This document shows positions 57,901-64,000 of a stretch of 64,000 nt of DNA, in pieces. The position numbers and the translations under genes are program-made. The DNA is taken from positions 1,550,001 to 1,614,000 of the forward strand of contig NZ_JACCCO010000002.1 of NCBI RefSeq assembly GCF_013409935.1. The letters run 5' to 3'. A model generated the notes under the pieces. It was not told the origin of the DNA. It searched no databases and saw nothing but the letters and a program-made list of their open reading frames with translations. Position 1 is the first letter of the stretch, and every line of letters begins with the position of its first letter. This DNA comes from Streptosporangium sandarakinum. GTDB taxonomy: Bacteria > Actinomycetota > Actinomycetes > Streptosporangiales > Streptosporangiaceae.

Positions 57901-59452
57901 CATCGACCAGGCCGGGCTCGATGGCCAGACCGGCGGCGTCGGCGGGGCCGGTGATCGCCCGCCGCAGATCCGTCCGCGTCATCGGGCCCACGACGAACGC
58001 CCCGTCCCGCAAAGCGGCGGCCAGATGCGGATGGGCGGCGCAACGGTCGACGACGTCGCCGCGCACCGCGACCACCACCAGCGCCGCCGCGGCCCCGTGC
58101 GGCCCGCACGGGGCGGTCGCGGCCGCGTGCAGCGCGGCGATGAACGCCTCCCGCTCCGCCACGGCCCGCTCATCGGCGGCGGAGACGAGGGTGAAGATCT
58201 CCTCCAGCTGGTCGACGACCAGCACGAGCCGGCCCCCGGCCGCGGCCGACGACGGCAGGGTGCGGCGGCGGGCGTCGGCCTCGACGGCCTGGCGCACCAG
58301 CAGCGGCGCCTGCCCGGGATCCTCCCGCAGGCCGCGCACCACCTCAGGGGCCGAAACACCCGCCAGCGCGGCCAGCGCACTCGCCAGAGCGACCAGCGGG
58401 GAGCCGGCCGGCTCGATGACCTGCACCGGCCAGTGGCGGGCCGCCGCCGTCAGCTCGCCCCGGCCGATCGCCGGCAGCAGGCCCGCGCGCAGCAGCGAGG
58501 ACTTGCCCGCCCCCGAGGCGCCGGTCACCACCACCAGGCCCGGGGCGGCCAGCCGCTGGGAGACGGTGGTGAGCAGTTGCGCGGTGGTCACCTCCCGGCC
58601 GTGGAAGACCTCGGCGTCGGCCTCGCCGAAGGGCACCAGCCCCCGATACGGGCACCCGTCGCTCCAGCGTGCCCGGACGGCACCGGGCGCACCGCCGGGG
58701 TGGTGCCGGGGAAGCTCGGCCACCAGCTGCAACAGCAGCCGGATGTCGGTCGCCTGCCGGTACTGCAGATCCACCACCAGGCCGAGCTGCGCCCCTTGCG
58801 CATCCTGGCCGTCGCGCAGCACCCGCAGCTGATCTTCGACGGCGGTCAGCGTGAAGGCGAACTCGGCGAACTCCCGGCCCAGACCGGCCAGGCCACGGGT
58901 CAGACGCTCCTGCAGGTCGCGGTCCCCGGCCTGGATCGTCGCCTCGATCGCGGCGCCGACCGCGCCGACCTCCTCCAGCAGATGCGCGATCTCCGCGCGC
59001 AACGCCTTCGCCTCGGGCCCGCCGCTCTCCAGGACCTGCTGGATGCGCCGCTCCAGCTCCGCCTCCAGCGCCTGCCGCGACGACTCACCACCGCCGGCAC
59101 CGCCGGCACCGCCGCCGCTGCTTGGGCCGAGGCGGGCGATGCCGGTTTTGACGATGTCGGTCAGCAGGTTGCCACCGACCGCGGTGGCCGCTCCGAGCAT
59201 CGCGGCCCCCGCCGTGGCCTCACCCGGCTCCAGGAACGCCCCGAACGCCCCCGCCGACAGCAGCGCCAGCAGCGCCGGAGGCGACCAGCGGCGCGCTCCG
59301 GAGACCGAGGTACGGGCCAGCCGTGCCACCCGGGCCCGCACCCCGGCCCGCATCAGCTCCGACCGAACCTCCCGCCCCTCCCCCTCCTGCTCCTCGTGCT
59401 CCTCAACGCCCACCCCGCCACTATCACCCACCCAAGGCCGGAAAGTCCGCAC
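54989..59452 (-). CDS. nSTAND-type NTPase with 14 WD40 repeats
   Basis: 1487 residues from GTG 59452 (start uncertain). ~55-100 hydrophobic Ala/Gly-rich segments; ~125-245 helical/coiled-coil. nSTAND1-type NTPase: 'YRGLVPFGEADAEVFHGREV' (~275), Walker A 'TGASGAGKSSLLRAGLLPAI' (~310), Walker B 'GRLVLVVDQLEEIFTLV' (~410), arginine-rich and winged-helix parts to ~720. A transmembrane helix follows ('FTVLAGLLVVAIITAVAAV', ~745-764) and a helical linker. Residues ~839-1440 are 14 WD40 repeats ('SVVFSPDGKRLATGGDDKTV'-like), i.e. two seven-bladed propellers. Architecture fits conflict/antiviral STAND sensors in which the propellers detect a ligand and the NTPase oligomerises; no effector domain is recognised at the N-terminus. 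Confidence 0.9.
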   Translation of the reverse strand: MRTFRPWVGDSGGVGVEEHEEQEGEGREVRSELMRAGVRARVARLARTSVSGARRWSPPALLALLSAGAFGAFLEPGEATAGAAMLGAATAVGGNLLTDIVKTGIARLGPSSGGGAGGAGGGESSRQALEAELERRIQQVLESGGPEAKALRAEIAHLLEEVGAVGAAIEATIQAGDRDLQERLTRGLAGLGREFAEFAFTLTAVEDQLRVLRDGQDAQGAQLGLVVDLQYRQATDIRLLLQLVAELPRHHPGGAPGAVRARWSDGCPYRGLVPFGEADAEVFHGREVTTAQLLTTVSQRLAAPGLVVVTGASGAGKSSLLRAGLLPAIGRGELTAAARHWPVQVIEPAGSPLVALASALAALAGVSAPEVVRGLREDPGQAPLLVRQAVEADARRRTLPSSAAAGGRLVLVVDQLEEIFTLVSAADERAVAEREAFIAALHAAATAPCGPHGAAAALVVVAVRGDVVDRCAAHPHLAAALRDGAFVVGPMTRTDLRRAITGPADAAGLAIEPGLVDVILSELRAAGGGYEAGALPLLSQTMLTVWEHREGGRLTSRGYARTGGVTKAVASSADAVYADLAPDRREAARRVFERLTAVTGDGALARRTVERTALHTGRSEAGRAAVDEVLEVFARRRLVVVDAGRVQIAHDVLLGSWPRLRGWLADERADRVLHTEILQDADEWDRRGRDASFLYGGIRLQAAEEAIRRWRADPGRYTGFDLPGPAAAFLHAGARAATRARRRQRLRFTVLAGLLVVAIITAVAAVRFGQDAERQRAEADRQRASALLRSTQAASREAAAYSQALSDDPETSARLALAAQAIAGTGEAQVNLATLLSRPARAVLAGHTGSVESVVFSPDGTHLATAGDDDTVRIWNAATGKEVGAPLTGHTDAVYSVVFSPDGKRLATGGGDSTVRIWDAATGKPIGAPFTGHTGIVRSVVFSPDGKRLATGGDDKTVRIWNAATGRQVGAPFTGHTGIVRSVVFSPDGKRLATGGDDKTVRIWNAATGRQVGASLTGHLGAVLSVVFSPDGRRLATGGADYTVRIWNVATGRQTRKIGAPLPGRLGVVLSVVFSPDGKRLAAGGDDDTVRIWDVATGKQIGASLTGHTLTVRSVAFSPDSKRLASGGDDKTVRIWDVATSRQIGAPLTGHLGTMDSVAFSPDGKRLAGGGMGNMVQLWDVSTGKQIGAPTIRNGWVYSVVFSPDGRRLATGEGDGTMRLWDVATGRQVGTPLTGHALAVNSVVFSPDGKRLASAGVEGTVRLWDVAAGRQIRQIGAPPTGNIGTMQSVAFSPDGTRLATGGADRTVRIWDVATGGQIGAPFTGHTGRVNSVVFSPDGIRLASTGDDGTVRLWDAGTGRQIGIPFTGHTGRVNSVVFSPDGTRLATAGDDGTVRLWDAGTGRQIGIPFTGHALTVNSVVFSPDGTRLATAGNDGTVRIWNVGLPYGLQGLLRAVCDIAGRSFTAEEWRRYIPNELYRRPNCPITQYG
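55140..56940. repeat. ~129-bp tandem WD40-coding repeats
   Basis: Fourteen units, each about 43 codons, within the 3' part of the nSTAND gene. Units near 56514 and 56643, and two near 55200 and 55330, are almost identical at DNA level, showing recent internal duplication or gene conversion. Confidence 0.87.
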
Positions 59453-59503
59453 AATCCCCGATCATCTGCCGCCCCAGAGGGTGCCGGCTGACAGCCCGCC
59501 CGG

Positions 59504-59597
59504 ACCCGCCTCGGTTTCCGCCCCGCCGGCACGTTCGAGGAGTACGGCGCCGAGCAGGCCTCTGCACCACTCCCCCGTCCATGGTCCGAACTAGATC
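59504..59597 (+). pseudogene. Decayed duplicate of the GNAT 3' end
   Basis: Bases 59504-59597 align with 52159-52253 of the GNAT gene (ACGTTCGAGGAGTACGG is shared exactly) through the last codons and stop, with substitutions, several silent, and one-base indels that break the frame after 'TFEEYGAEQ'. Same orientation as the intact gene. It marks the right end of a 7.3-kb direct-repeat-flanked segment containing merR, the DUF6461-like gene and the nSTAND gene. Confidence 0.85.
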
Positions 59598-59738
59598 ACC
59601 TCGACCCCGTCAACTGCGAGCAGCAGCCCGATAAGGTGCCGATCGCCACATAACAGTCGGCGTCACACATCGGGGAAGTCCTCCGGTCCGCCTGCCAGCC
59701 GCAGGGCGCCGGATGGACGTATCAGTTGGGAGTCCGTC

Positions 59739-60299
59739 ATGACCACCGCACTCATCATCGGTGACATCCAGCGGGGCATCACGAGCAACTATCCGTTCGC
59801 CAGGCAGGTCGTGCCACCGCTCACCGAACTGCTCCCGCGCGCCCGTGCGGCCGGCGCTCTCGTCGTGTTCGTGCACTTCGCCGTCCGGGGCAACGGAGCC
59901 GACCTGCCGCCGGGCAACGCGCTGTTCAGGACGTTCTACGAGGCAGGGGACACCTTCCACGAGGGGTCGGCCGGAACCGAGATCGATCTGCCGGTCGCCG
60001 ACGAGGACGTCGTCGTGACCAAACGCCGCGCCAGCGCGTTCGCCGGCACAGACCTCGACCTGGTACTCCGCGCGGGCGGCGTCGACACTCTTGCGATCGC
60101 CGGTGTCGCGACCAGCGCGATGGTGGCCGCGACGTGCTACGACGCGGCGGACCGTGGCTACCGGGTGACGGTGTTGCGTGACGGCTGCGCCGACGGCGAT
60201 CCGGCGATGCACGACTTCTTCATGGATTCCGTCTTCCCGAGCCGGGGGGTTGAGGTCGTATCTTGCGCCGGTTGGCGGCCGACCGGCGAGGACATGTGA
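59739..60299 (+). CDS. Isochorismatase-family (cysteine hydrolase-like) protein, Cys absent
   Basis: 186 residues. 'TALIIGDIQRGIT' supplies the first catalytic Asp (D9), 'DVVVTKRRASAFAGTDLDLV' the Lys, but 'GVATSAMVAATCYDAADRGY' has Met where the family's nucleophilic Cys (G-x-x-T-x-x-C-V) should be; Cys two positions on in 'AATC' is not in the usual place. A sizeable actinomycete subgroup likewise lacks this Cys, so a different reaction or binding role is likely. ATG 59739, with GGGAG upstream; monocistronic. Confidence 0.87.
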   Translation: MTTALIIGDIQRGITSNYPFARQVVPPLTELLPRARAAGALVVFVHFAVRGNGADLPPGNALFRTFYEAGDTFHEGSAGTEIDLPVADEDVVVTKRRASAFAGTDLDLVLRAGGVDTLAIAGVATSAMVAATCYDAADRGYRVTVLRDGCADGDPAMHDFFMDSVFPSRGVEVVSCAGWRPTGEDM

Positions 60300-60471
60300 C
60301 CGCGGTCGGCCTGACCCGCTCCGGGAGCGGGTCCGCTCCCCTGAGTTCCGGTGGCCTGACATCGACCGGTACGGCGCTGCCCCGTACGGCGTCGAAGGGG
60401 CGATCCACGCCAGGCTGAATCCGGACGCCGCGCGAGAAGGACGCCTCATGGCCCGTCCGGCCGCCGATTTG

Positions 60472-60491
60472 ACCTCAACCATGGTTCAGGT
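60472..60491. promoter_or_regulatory. MerR/TetR-type inverted repeat before oxidoreductase gene
   Basis: ACCTCAACC-AT-GGTTCAGGT: 9-base arms with one mismatch, preceded by TTG to give a TTGACC -35-like hexamer, 45 bases before ATG 60536. It shares the TTGACCTCAA...TTGA layout with the element at 47645, suggesting related regulators. Confidence 0.7.
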
Positions 60492-60535
60492 TGAAGAGTG
60501 GGCGGCACGTTCTCTCCCATGAAGGGTGTTTGCTC

Positions 60536-61513
60536 ATGCGTGCGATCCAGGTGTCCGTGTTCGGCGGTCCGGAAGTGCTGACCCCGGTGGAACTGCCCGA
60601 CCCGGTGCCCGGCCGCGGCCAGGTCGTCGTCGGCATGGCCGCGGCGGATGTCATCTTCCTCGACACCCTGCTGCGCGGCGGCTGGGGCAAGGAGATCTTC
60701 CCGCGTGAGCTGCCGTACATCCCGGGCGGCGGCGGAGCCGGCGAGGTGGTGGCGATCGGCGAGGGTGTGGACCCGGCGTGGATCGGCCGGCGGGTGGTCA
60801 CCCGTACCGGCACCGGCTACGCCGAGCGGGTCGTCGCCGACGCCGATGAGATCATGCCGATCCCCGACGGAATGGCCTTCGAGACGGCGGCGGCGCTGGT
60901 GCACGACGGCACGACCGCGATCATGATGGAACGGCTGGGTGTGGCGGAGAAGGGCGAGTGGGTCCTGGTGACGGCGGCGGCCGGCGGAGCGGGATCGCTG
61001 CTGGTGCAGCTGGCGATCGACGCCGGCGCCCGGGTGGTGGCCGCCGCGTCCAGCGACGCCAAGCTGGCGCTGGCCCGTGAGCTGGGCGCGGAGGCCACCG
61101 TCGACTACACGCGTCCGGACTGGATCGAGCGGGTCCGCGAGGTGACCGGCGGCGGCGCCGCGCTGGTCTACGACGGCGCGGGCGGCCCGCTCGGCACGGC
61201 CGCCCTGAACGCGCTGGCCGACGGCGGGCGGTTCGTCACCTACGGCACCGCCGAGGGCTTCGCCGCCCCGGACCGGGAGCTGGCCGCGCGTCGCGGTCTC
61301 CGGGTGTTCACCCCGCTGCTCGACGGCCCGCCGGCCCGGGAGGCCGCGCGTGGATGGCTGGCCCTGGCGCTGGAGCGGGCCACGGAAGGACGGCTGCGAC
61401 CCGCCATCGGCGCCGTCTACCCGCTGGAGCGGGCCGCCGACGCCCACCGCGCACTGGCCGAGCGCGCCACGGTGGGCAAGTCACTGCTGCTGCCCGGCGC
61501 CAACGGGGCCTGA
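60536..61513 (+). CDS. Zinc-binding-dehydrogenase-family quinone oxidoreductase
   Basis: 325 residues. MDR fold: 'MRAIQVSVFGGPEVLTPVEL', 'ELPYIPGGGGAGEVVAIGEG' (GHE-x2-G replaced), 'WVLVTAAAGGAGSLLVQLAI' (AxxGGxG NADP loop), 'PLERAADAHRALAERATVGK'. No zinc ligands, so a QOR/leukotriene-dehydrogenase-like NADPH oxidoreductase. AAGGGTG lies 8 bases before ATG 60536, and a clear inverted repeat lies upstream, so it is regulated, probably by a MerR- or TetR-type protein not in this gap. Confidence 0.9.
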   Translation: MRAIQVSVFGGPEVLTPVELPDPVPGRGQVVVGMAAADVIFLDTLLRGGWGKEIFPRELPYIPGGGGAGEVVAIGEGVDPAWIGRRVVTRTGTGYAERVVADADEIMPIPDGMAFETAAALVHDGTTAIMMERLGVAEKGEWVLVTAAAGGAGSLLVQLAIDAGARVVAAASSDAKLALARELGAEATVDYTRPDWIERVREVTGGGAALVYDGAGGPLGTAALNALADGGRFVTYGTAEGFAAPDRELAARRGLRVFTPLLDGPPAREAARGWLALALERATEGRLRPAIGAVYPLERAADAHRALAERATVGKSLLLPGANGA

Positions 61514-61559
61514 CCGGGCCGCCGAGCCGCCGGATCGGCACGGCTGAGATCGAGCTCGC

Positions 61560-61990
61560 TCAGCGTGCCGGGACCGTCTCGTGCAGGAACCGGATCAGCA
61601 GGTCCGTCACTTCGGCGGGCCGCTCCAGGCTGGGCAGGTGACCCGCCCAGGGCAGCTCACTGTGACGGGCATCGGCGAGTGTTCCGGTAGCCGGGCGGCG
61701 GTCTCCCGGAAGTCCGCCAGGTCGTGGCCGCCGGAGAGAGCCAGACACGGGGCCTTGATCAGCGAGAGATCCACCTCCGCCTCGGTCGGCGCGAACTCCT
61801 CCTCCGCGGCCAGTTGCACGTCGAATGCGTGTCGCTGCATCCGGCGGACCTGCTCCCGAACCGTGTCATCGGCCTCGGGGCCCAGCCAGTTCTCCACAGG
61901 CGGAACCACGCTCGGCGGCACGTCGATATCGCCGCCGCTCCTCGTACGCCCCAGGGCACGGATGTCACGGCGGCCGGGCCGGTGGCACAT
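61560..61990 (-). pseudogene. Frameshifted C-terminal remnant of an alpha/beta hydrolase
   Basis: Read leftward, one frame (from ~61990) gives 'VDLSLIKAPCLALSGGHDLA' with the catalytic-Asp strand 'GGHDLADFRETAARLPE', then another frame (to 61560) gives 'ELPWAGHLPSLERPAEVTDL' with the catalytic-His 'WAGHLPS' and a normal C-terminus 'LIRFLHETVPAR'. Together they make the last ~140 residues of a typical alpha/beta hydrolase; a single frameshift near 61670-61690 and loss of the N-terminal half (including the GxSxG elbow) make it a pseudogene. It is squeezed between the oxidoreductase and SDR genes. Confidence 0.8.
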
Positions 61991-62014
61991 CGGCGCGGTG
62001 GCCTCACCTCTGGG

Positions 62015-62971
62015 TCAGGCGAAGCAGTCCAGTCCGGTGAGCTCGCTGGAGAGGGCCCAGAGCCGGGACGCGGAGTCGGGGTCGACCGCCCACGGCTTGA
62101 CGCCTCCGATGAGCATGTCGTCGGTGGTCGCGGGTTCGGCGATGTCGCAGTCCTGGCAGTAGGCACCGCCGTACTCTTCGAGCAGAGGCGACGTGGCCGC
62201 CCATACGGCCGTCGCCGCCCCCTGCGCCGGGGTTTTGAAGCCGTCGGCCTGGTGGCCCTCCCGGTTCATCCAGCCCTGGGCGATCTGCTCCGCGCGGGGG
62301 ATGTGCCGTTGCAGCGGAGTGAGGATGCTGCCCGGGTGCACCGCGAAGGCGCGCACGCCACCGGCCGCGCCCAGGGTGTCGAGGTGGACGGCGAACAGGG
62401 CGTTGGCCGTCTTGGACTGCCCGTAGGCCCGCCAAGGGTCGTAGTCATGACGGAAGTGCAGGTCGTCCCAGCGGATGTCGGACAGGAAGTGTCCTGACGA
62501 GGCGACGGACACCACTCGCGCACCGGTGGGGGCCAGTGCCGGACGCAACCGGTTGACCAGGGCGAAGTGCCCGAGGTGGTTGATGGCGAGGTGCGCCTCC
62601 CATCCGGACCCGACGAGCCTCTGCGGGTAGGCCATGACGCCCGCGTTGTTGATGACGATGTCGAGGGTCCGGCCGGTCTCCAGGAACCGGTCACTGAACC
62701 TCCGGATACTGTCGGAGTCCGCCAGATCGAGCTCCCGCACCTCCGTCCGCGGAACGTCGCGCAGCGCTTCCATCGCCGCGGCGGGACGGCGGGCGGGCAC
62801 GATGACGTGCGCCCCGGCGCGGGCCAGTGCGCTCGTGGCCTCCAGGCCGAGACCCGAGTAACCACCGGTGATCAGGACGTTCTTGCCGGACAGCTCGATT
62901 CCGGCCAGGACGTCGTCCGCCGTGCTGTGCGCGCCGAACCCCGAGCCGATCTTGTGTTGCGTGATTGCCAT
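62015..62971 (-). CDS. Short-chain dehydrogenase/reductase
   Basis: 318 residues. 'VLITGGYSGLGLEATSALAR' (TGxxxGxG cofactor motif), 'DIVINNAGVMAYPQRL' (NNAG), 'VVSVASSGHFLSDIRWDD' (catalytic Ser), 'AYGQSKTANALFAVHLDTLG' (YxxxK). NADP preference is suggested by 'RRPAAAM' after strand 2. Length is that of the retinol-dehydrogenase-like group. Divergent from a MerR regulator with a MerR-type promoter between them, the classic activator-target arrangement. Confidence 0.93.
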   Translation of the reverse strand: MAITQHKIGSGFGAHSTADDVLAGIELSGKNVLITGGYSGLGLEATSALARAGAHVIVPARRPAAAMEALRDVPRTEVRELDLADSDSIRRFSDRFLETGRTLDIVINNAGVMAYPQRLVGSGWEAHLAINHLGHFALVNRLRPALAPTGARVVSVASSGHFLSDIRWDDLHFRHDYDPWRAYGQSKTANALFAVHLDTLGAAGGVRAFAVHPGSILTPLQRHIPRAEQIAQGWMNREGHQADGFKTPAQGAATAVWAATSPLLEEYGGAYCQDCDIAEPATTDDMLIGGVKPWAVDPDSASRLWALSSELTGLDCFA

Positions 62972-62980
62972 GCGCTCAAC

Positions 62981-63009
62981 GCTAAAATCTAGAGTGCGAG
63001 CTAGGTCAA
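62981..63009 (-). promoter_or_regulatory. MerR-type promoter for the SDR gene
   Basis: On the minus strand a -35 TTGACC (63009-63004) is followed by CTAG (63004-63001) - N8 - CTAG (62992-62989) and a -10-like TTTAGC (62986-62981), a ~17-19-base spacer overlapped by a CTAG half-site pair. MerR proteins activate by untwisting such long spacers. The SDR start is only 10 bases further, so its mRNA is nearly leaderless. Confidence 0.72.
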
Positions 63010-63025
63010 GCTATGGCGGTACGGC

Positions 63026-63451
63026 ATGAGCAGAAACACGGACGGCCTCTCCATCGGAGACGTCGCGAGGGCGACCGGCCTGGGCGTGCACGCGTTGCGG
63101 TTCTTCGAGCGTGAGGAGCTCTTCCTCCGTCCGATTCCGCGCACGGCCGGAGGACAGCGCGTCTACGAACCGGCGGATGTGGAGTGGCTCCTGCTGTGCA
63201 ACCGGCTGCGTGAGTCCGGCATGCCCATCGCCACCGTGAAGAGGTTCGCTCAACTCGTCCGATCCGGTCCGGGCAACGAGGCGGAGCGGCTCGCACTGCT
63301 GGAGGAGCACGAGAGAACCGTCCGGGACAGGCTCGCCGACCTGACGGCCAGCCTGGAGATCATCCACGACAAGGTCCTCACCTACCGCAGGCATGTCGAG
63401 AACGGCACCGCGGCCGGGCTCTGGTCGCCGGCCTCCTCTCCGCAGCCGTAG
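63026..63451 (+). CDS. MerR-family regulator
   Basis: 141 residues. 'LSIGDVARATGLGVHALRFF' and 'GGQRVYEPADVEWLLLCNRL', 'RESGMPIATVKRFAQLVRSG' are the MerR winged HTH, followed by a dimerising coiled coil. The C-terminus is a short uncharacterised tail without cysteines, so the inducer is organic rather than metal. Divergent control of the SDR gene is expected. Confidence 0.93.
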   Translation: MSRNTDGLSIGDVARATGLGVHALRFFEREELFLRPIPRTAGGQRVYEPADVEWLLLCNRLRESGMPIATVKRFAQLVRSGPGNEAERLALLEEHERTVRDRLADLTASLEIIHDKVLTYRRHVENGTAAGLWSPASSPQP

Positions 63452-63620
63452 TCACAGCCGAGCCCTCTGAGGAAGCCGACGCTCAGATGTACGGCGGGCC
63501 GTACGTGGTCTGTGATGTTCGTGTGCTTTTCTGCGGTCAGGCCCGAGTCTCCGCTCGGCGACCGGCCTCCCCTCGGACGCCGGTGACCGACGGCTTCAGG
63601 GGCCGGAGAAAGGAAAGAAC

Positions 63621-64000
63621 GTGTCCGGACAAGAAGTCAGCCGGCGTCGGCTCCTGGCTTCGGCGGCGGCCGTCGGCGGTCTGTCATTAGGGCTTTCACT
63701 CATCCCCACCGGGGCACAGGCCACGTCTTCAGCCGGTGGCCGCCCCCGCCGGGCCGGCGCCTCGTGGGAGGACGTCATCAAGAAGTCCTCCTTCAGCAGT
63801 TCCTCGGCCTTCAACCAGAACTGGAACCATCTCTACCCCTGGGACGGCGACGCCGACACCCACAACGGCGCCGCCAGGATGCACTCCAGCCAGATCTCTC
63901 TCGCTCAGGGCGTGCTGACCCTGAAGGCGACCCGGCTGGCCGAACCCGACGGAGACAGCCCGCACGCGCCGAACGCTCCGCTGTGGTACCGCTCAGGCGC
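63621..64000 (+). CDS. Tat-exported GH16-like hydrolase (5' part)
   Basis: First 126 codons, cut by the window end. GTG 63621 has AAGGAA 6 bases upstream. Residues 6-40 are a twin-arginine signal ('SRRRLLASAAAVGGLSLGLS', AQA-type cleavage site). The mature start 'WEDVIKKSSFSSSSAFNQNW', 'NHLYPWDGDADTHNGAARMH', 'SQISLAQGVLTLKATRL' resembles the N-terminal beta-sheet of GH16 beta-glucanase/lichenase-like enzymes ('WNYLYPW..DHNGAARM'), before the catalytic ExDxxE, which would lie outside the window. Folded before export. Promoter region 63452-63620 contains GTACGGCGGGCCGTAC. Confidence 0.75.
   Translation, partial: MSGQEVSRRRLLASAAAVGGLSLGLSLIPTGAQATSSAGGRPRRAGASWEDVIKKSSFSSSSAFNQNWNHLYPWDGDADTHNGAARMHSSQISLAQGVLTLKATRLAEPDGDSPHAPNAPLWYRSG

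Noticed and set aside
56783-59491. 902-codon plus-strand frame opposite the nSTAND gene
   Set aside because: Low-complexity antisense artefact; the minus strand shows Walker motifs and WD40 repeats.
1-64000. tRNA or rRNA genes, transposases, phage integrases or biosynthetic gene cluster core enzymes
   Set aside because: None was recognised by motif or structure in either strand; small tRNA genes could be missed by eye.

Overview
The window is GC-rich (about 70 percent or more by eye), with dense genes, many GTG starts, overlapping ATGA/GTGA gene junctions and a strong codon third-position G/C bias. Together with ECF sigma factors, SpoIIE/STAS/MEDS regulators, a type VII (WXG100-like) secretion context, LacI and TetR regulators and the repeated intergenic word CCGTACGG, this points to a filamentous actinomycete, most likely of the Streptosporangiaceae type (inference; no rRNA is present). 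No tRNA, rRNA, CRISPR array, transposase or integrase was recognised.

Layout. 1-5.3 kb: end of a GyrI-like gene, a FUSC membrane protein, then a patch with weaker codon bias holding a NYN nuclease, an HNH nuclease, a MazG/PRA-PH-like pyrophosphohydrolase and a protein with a GreA/GreB-like C-terminus (defence-island flavour). 5.6-9.8 kb: membrane protein, AAA ATPase, secreted glycerophosphodiesterase, 65-bp tandem repeats and a secreted CBM2 protein. 9.9-17.7 kb: a complete candidate fructosamine (Amadori product) utilisation locus. It has a binding protein and two permeases, a FrlC-like epimerase, a FrlB-like deglycase, a FrlD-like kinase, a LacI regulator and two matching palindromic operators in the divergent promoter region. 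17.8-21.3 kb: YbaB and WXG100-like genes facing a cholera-toxin-type ADP-ribosyltransferase toxin with its associated downstream protein. 21.4-27.9 kb: membrane protein, a chimeric epimerase/methyltransferase gene and a STAS / MEDS-kinase / SpoIIE-phosphatase partner-switching operon. 28.2-32.7 kb: TetR plus a heterodimeric ABC exporter behind a near-perfect operator. 32.8-43.6 kb: an ECF sigma factor with its membrane partner, epoxide hydrolase, MarR, SnoaL-like and TetR cassettes with clear operators, and a large CpnT-like N-terminal-domain protein with no toxin domain.

43.8-51.6 kb: a truncated secreted hydrolase, then a second-type threonyl-tRNA synthetase lacking TGS and editing domains. 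It lies behind a Thr-Thr-Thr leader peptide and a 13-bp-stem terminator, i.e. apparent ribosome-mediated attenuation. A TetR/DHFR-like pair with twin operators, an MFS pump and an ECF42-type sigma factor coupled to its DGPF protein follow. 51.7-59.6 kb: a GNAT gene whose 3' end is repeated, decayed, 7.3 kb downstream. The two copies bracket a MerR gene, a DUF6461-like gene and a 1487-residue nSTAND NTPase with 14 WD40 repeats, probably a conflict or antiviral sensor module. 59.7-64 kb: isochorismatase-like hydrolase, quinone-oxidoreductase-like gene, a frameshifted alpha/beta-hydrolase remnant, an SDR/MerR divergent pair and the start of a Tat-exported GH16-like enzyme.

Starts were re-chosen from ribosome binding sites where these conflicted with the longest frame; family assignments come from recognised motifs only, without database searches.
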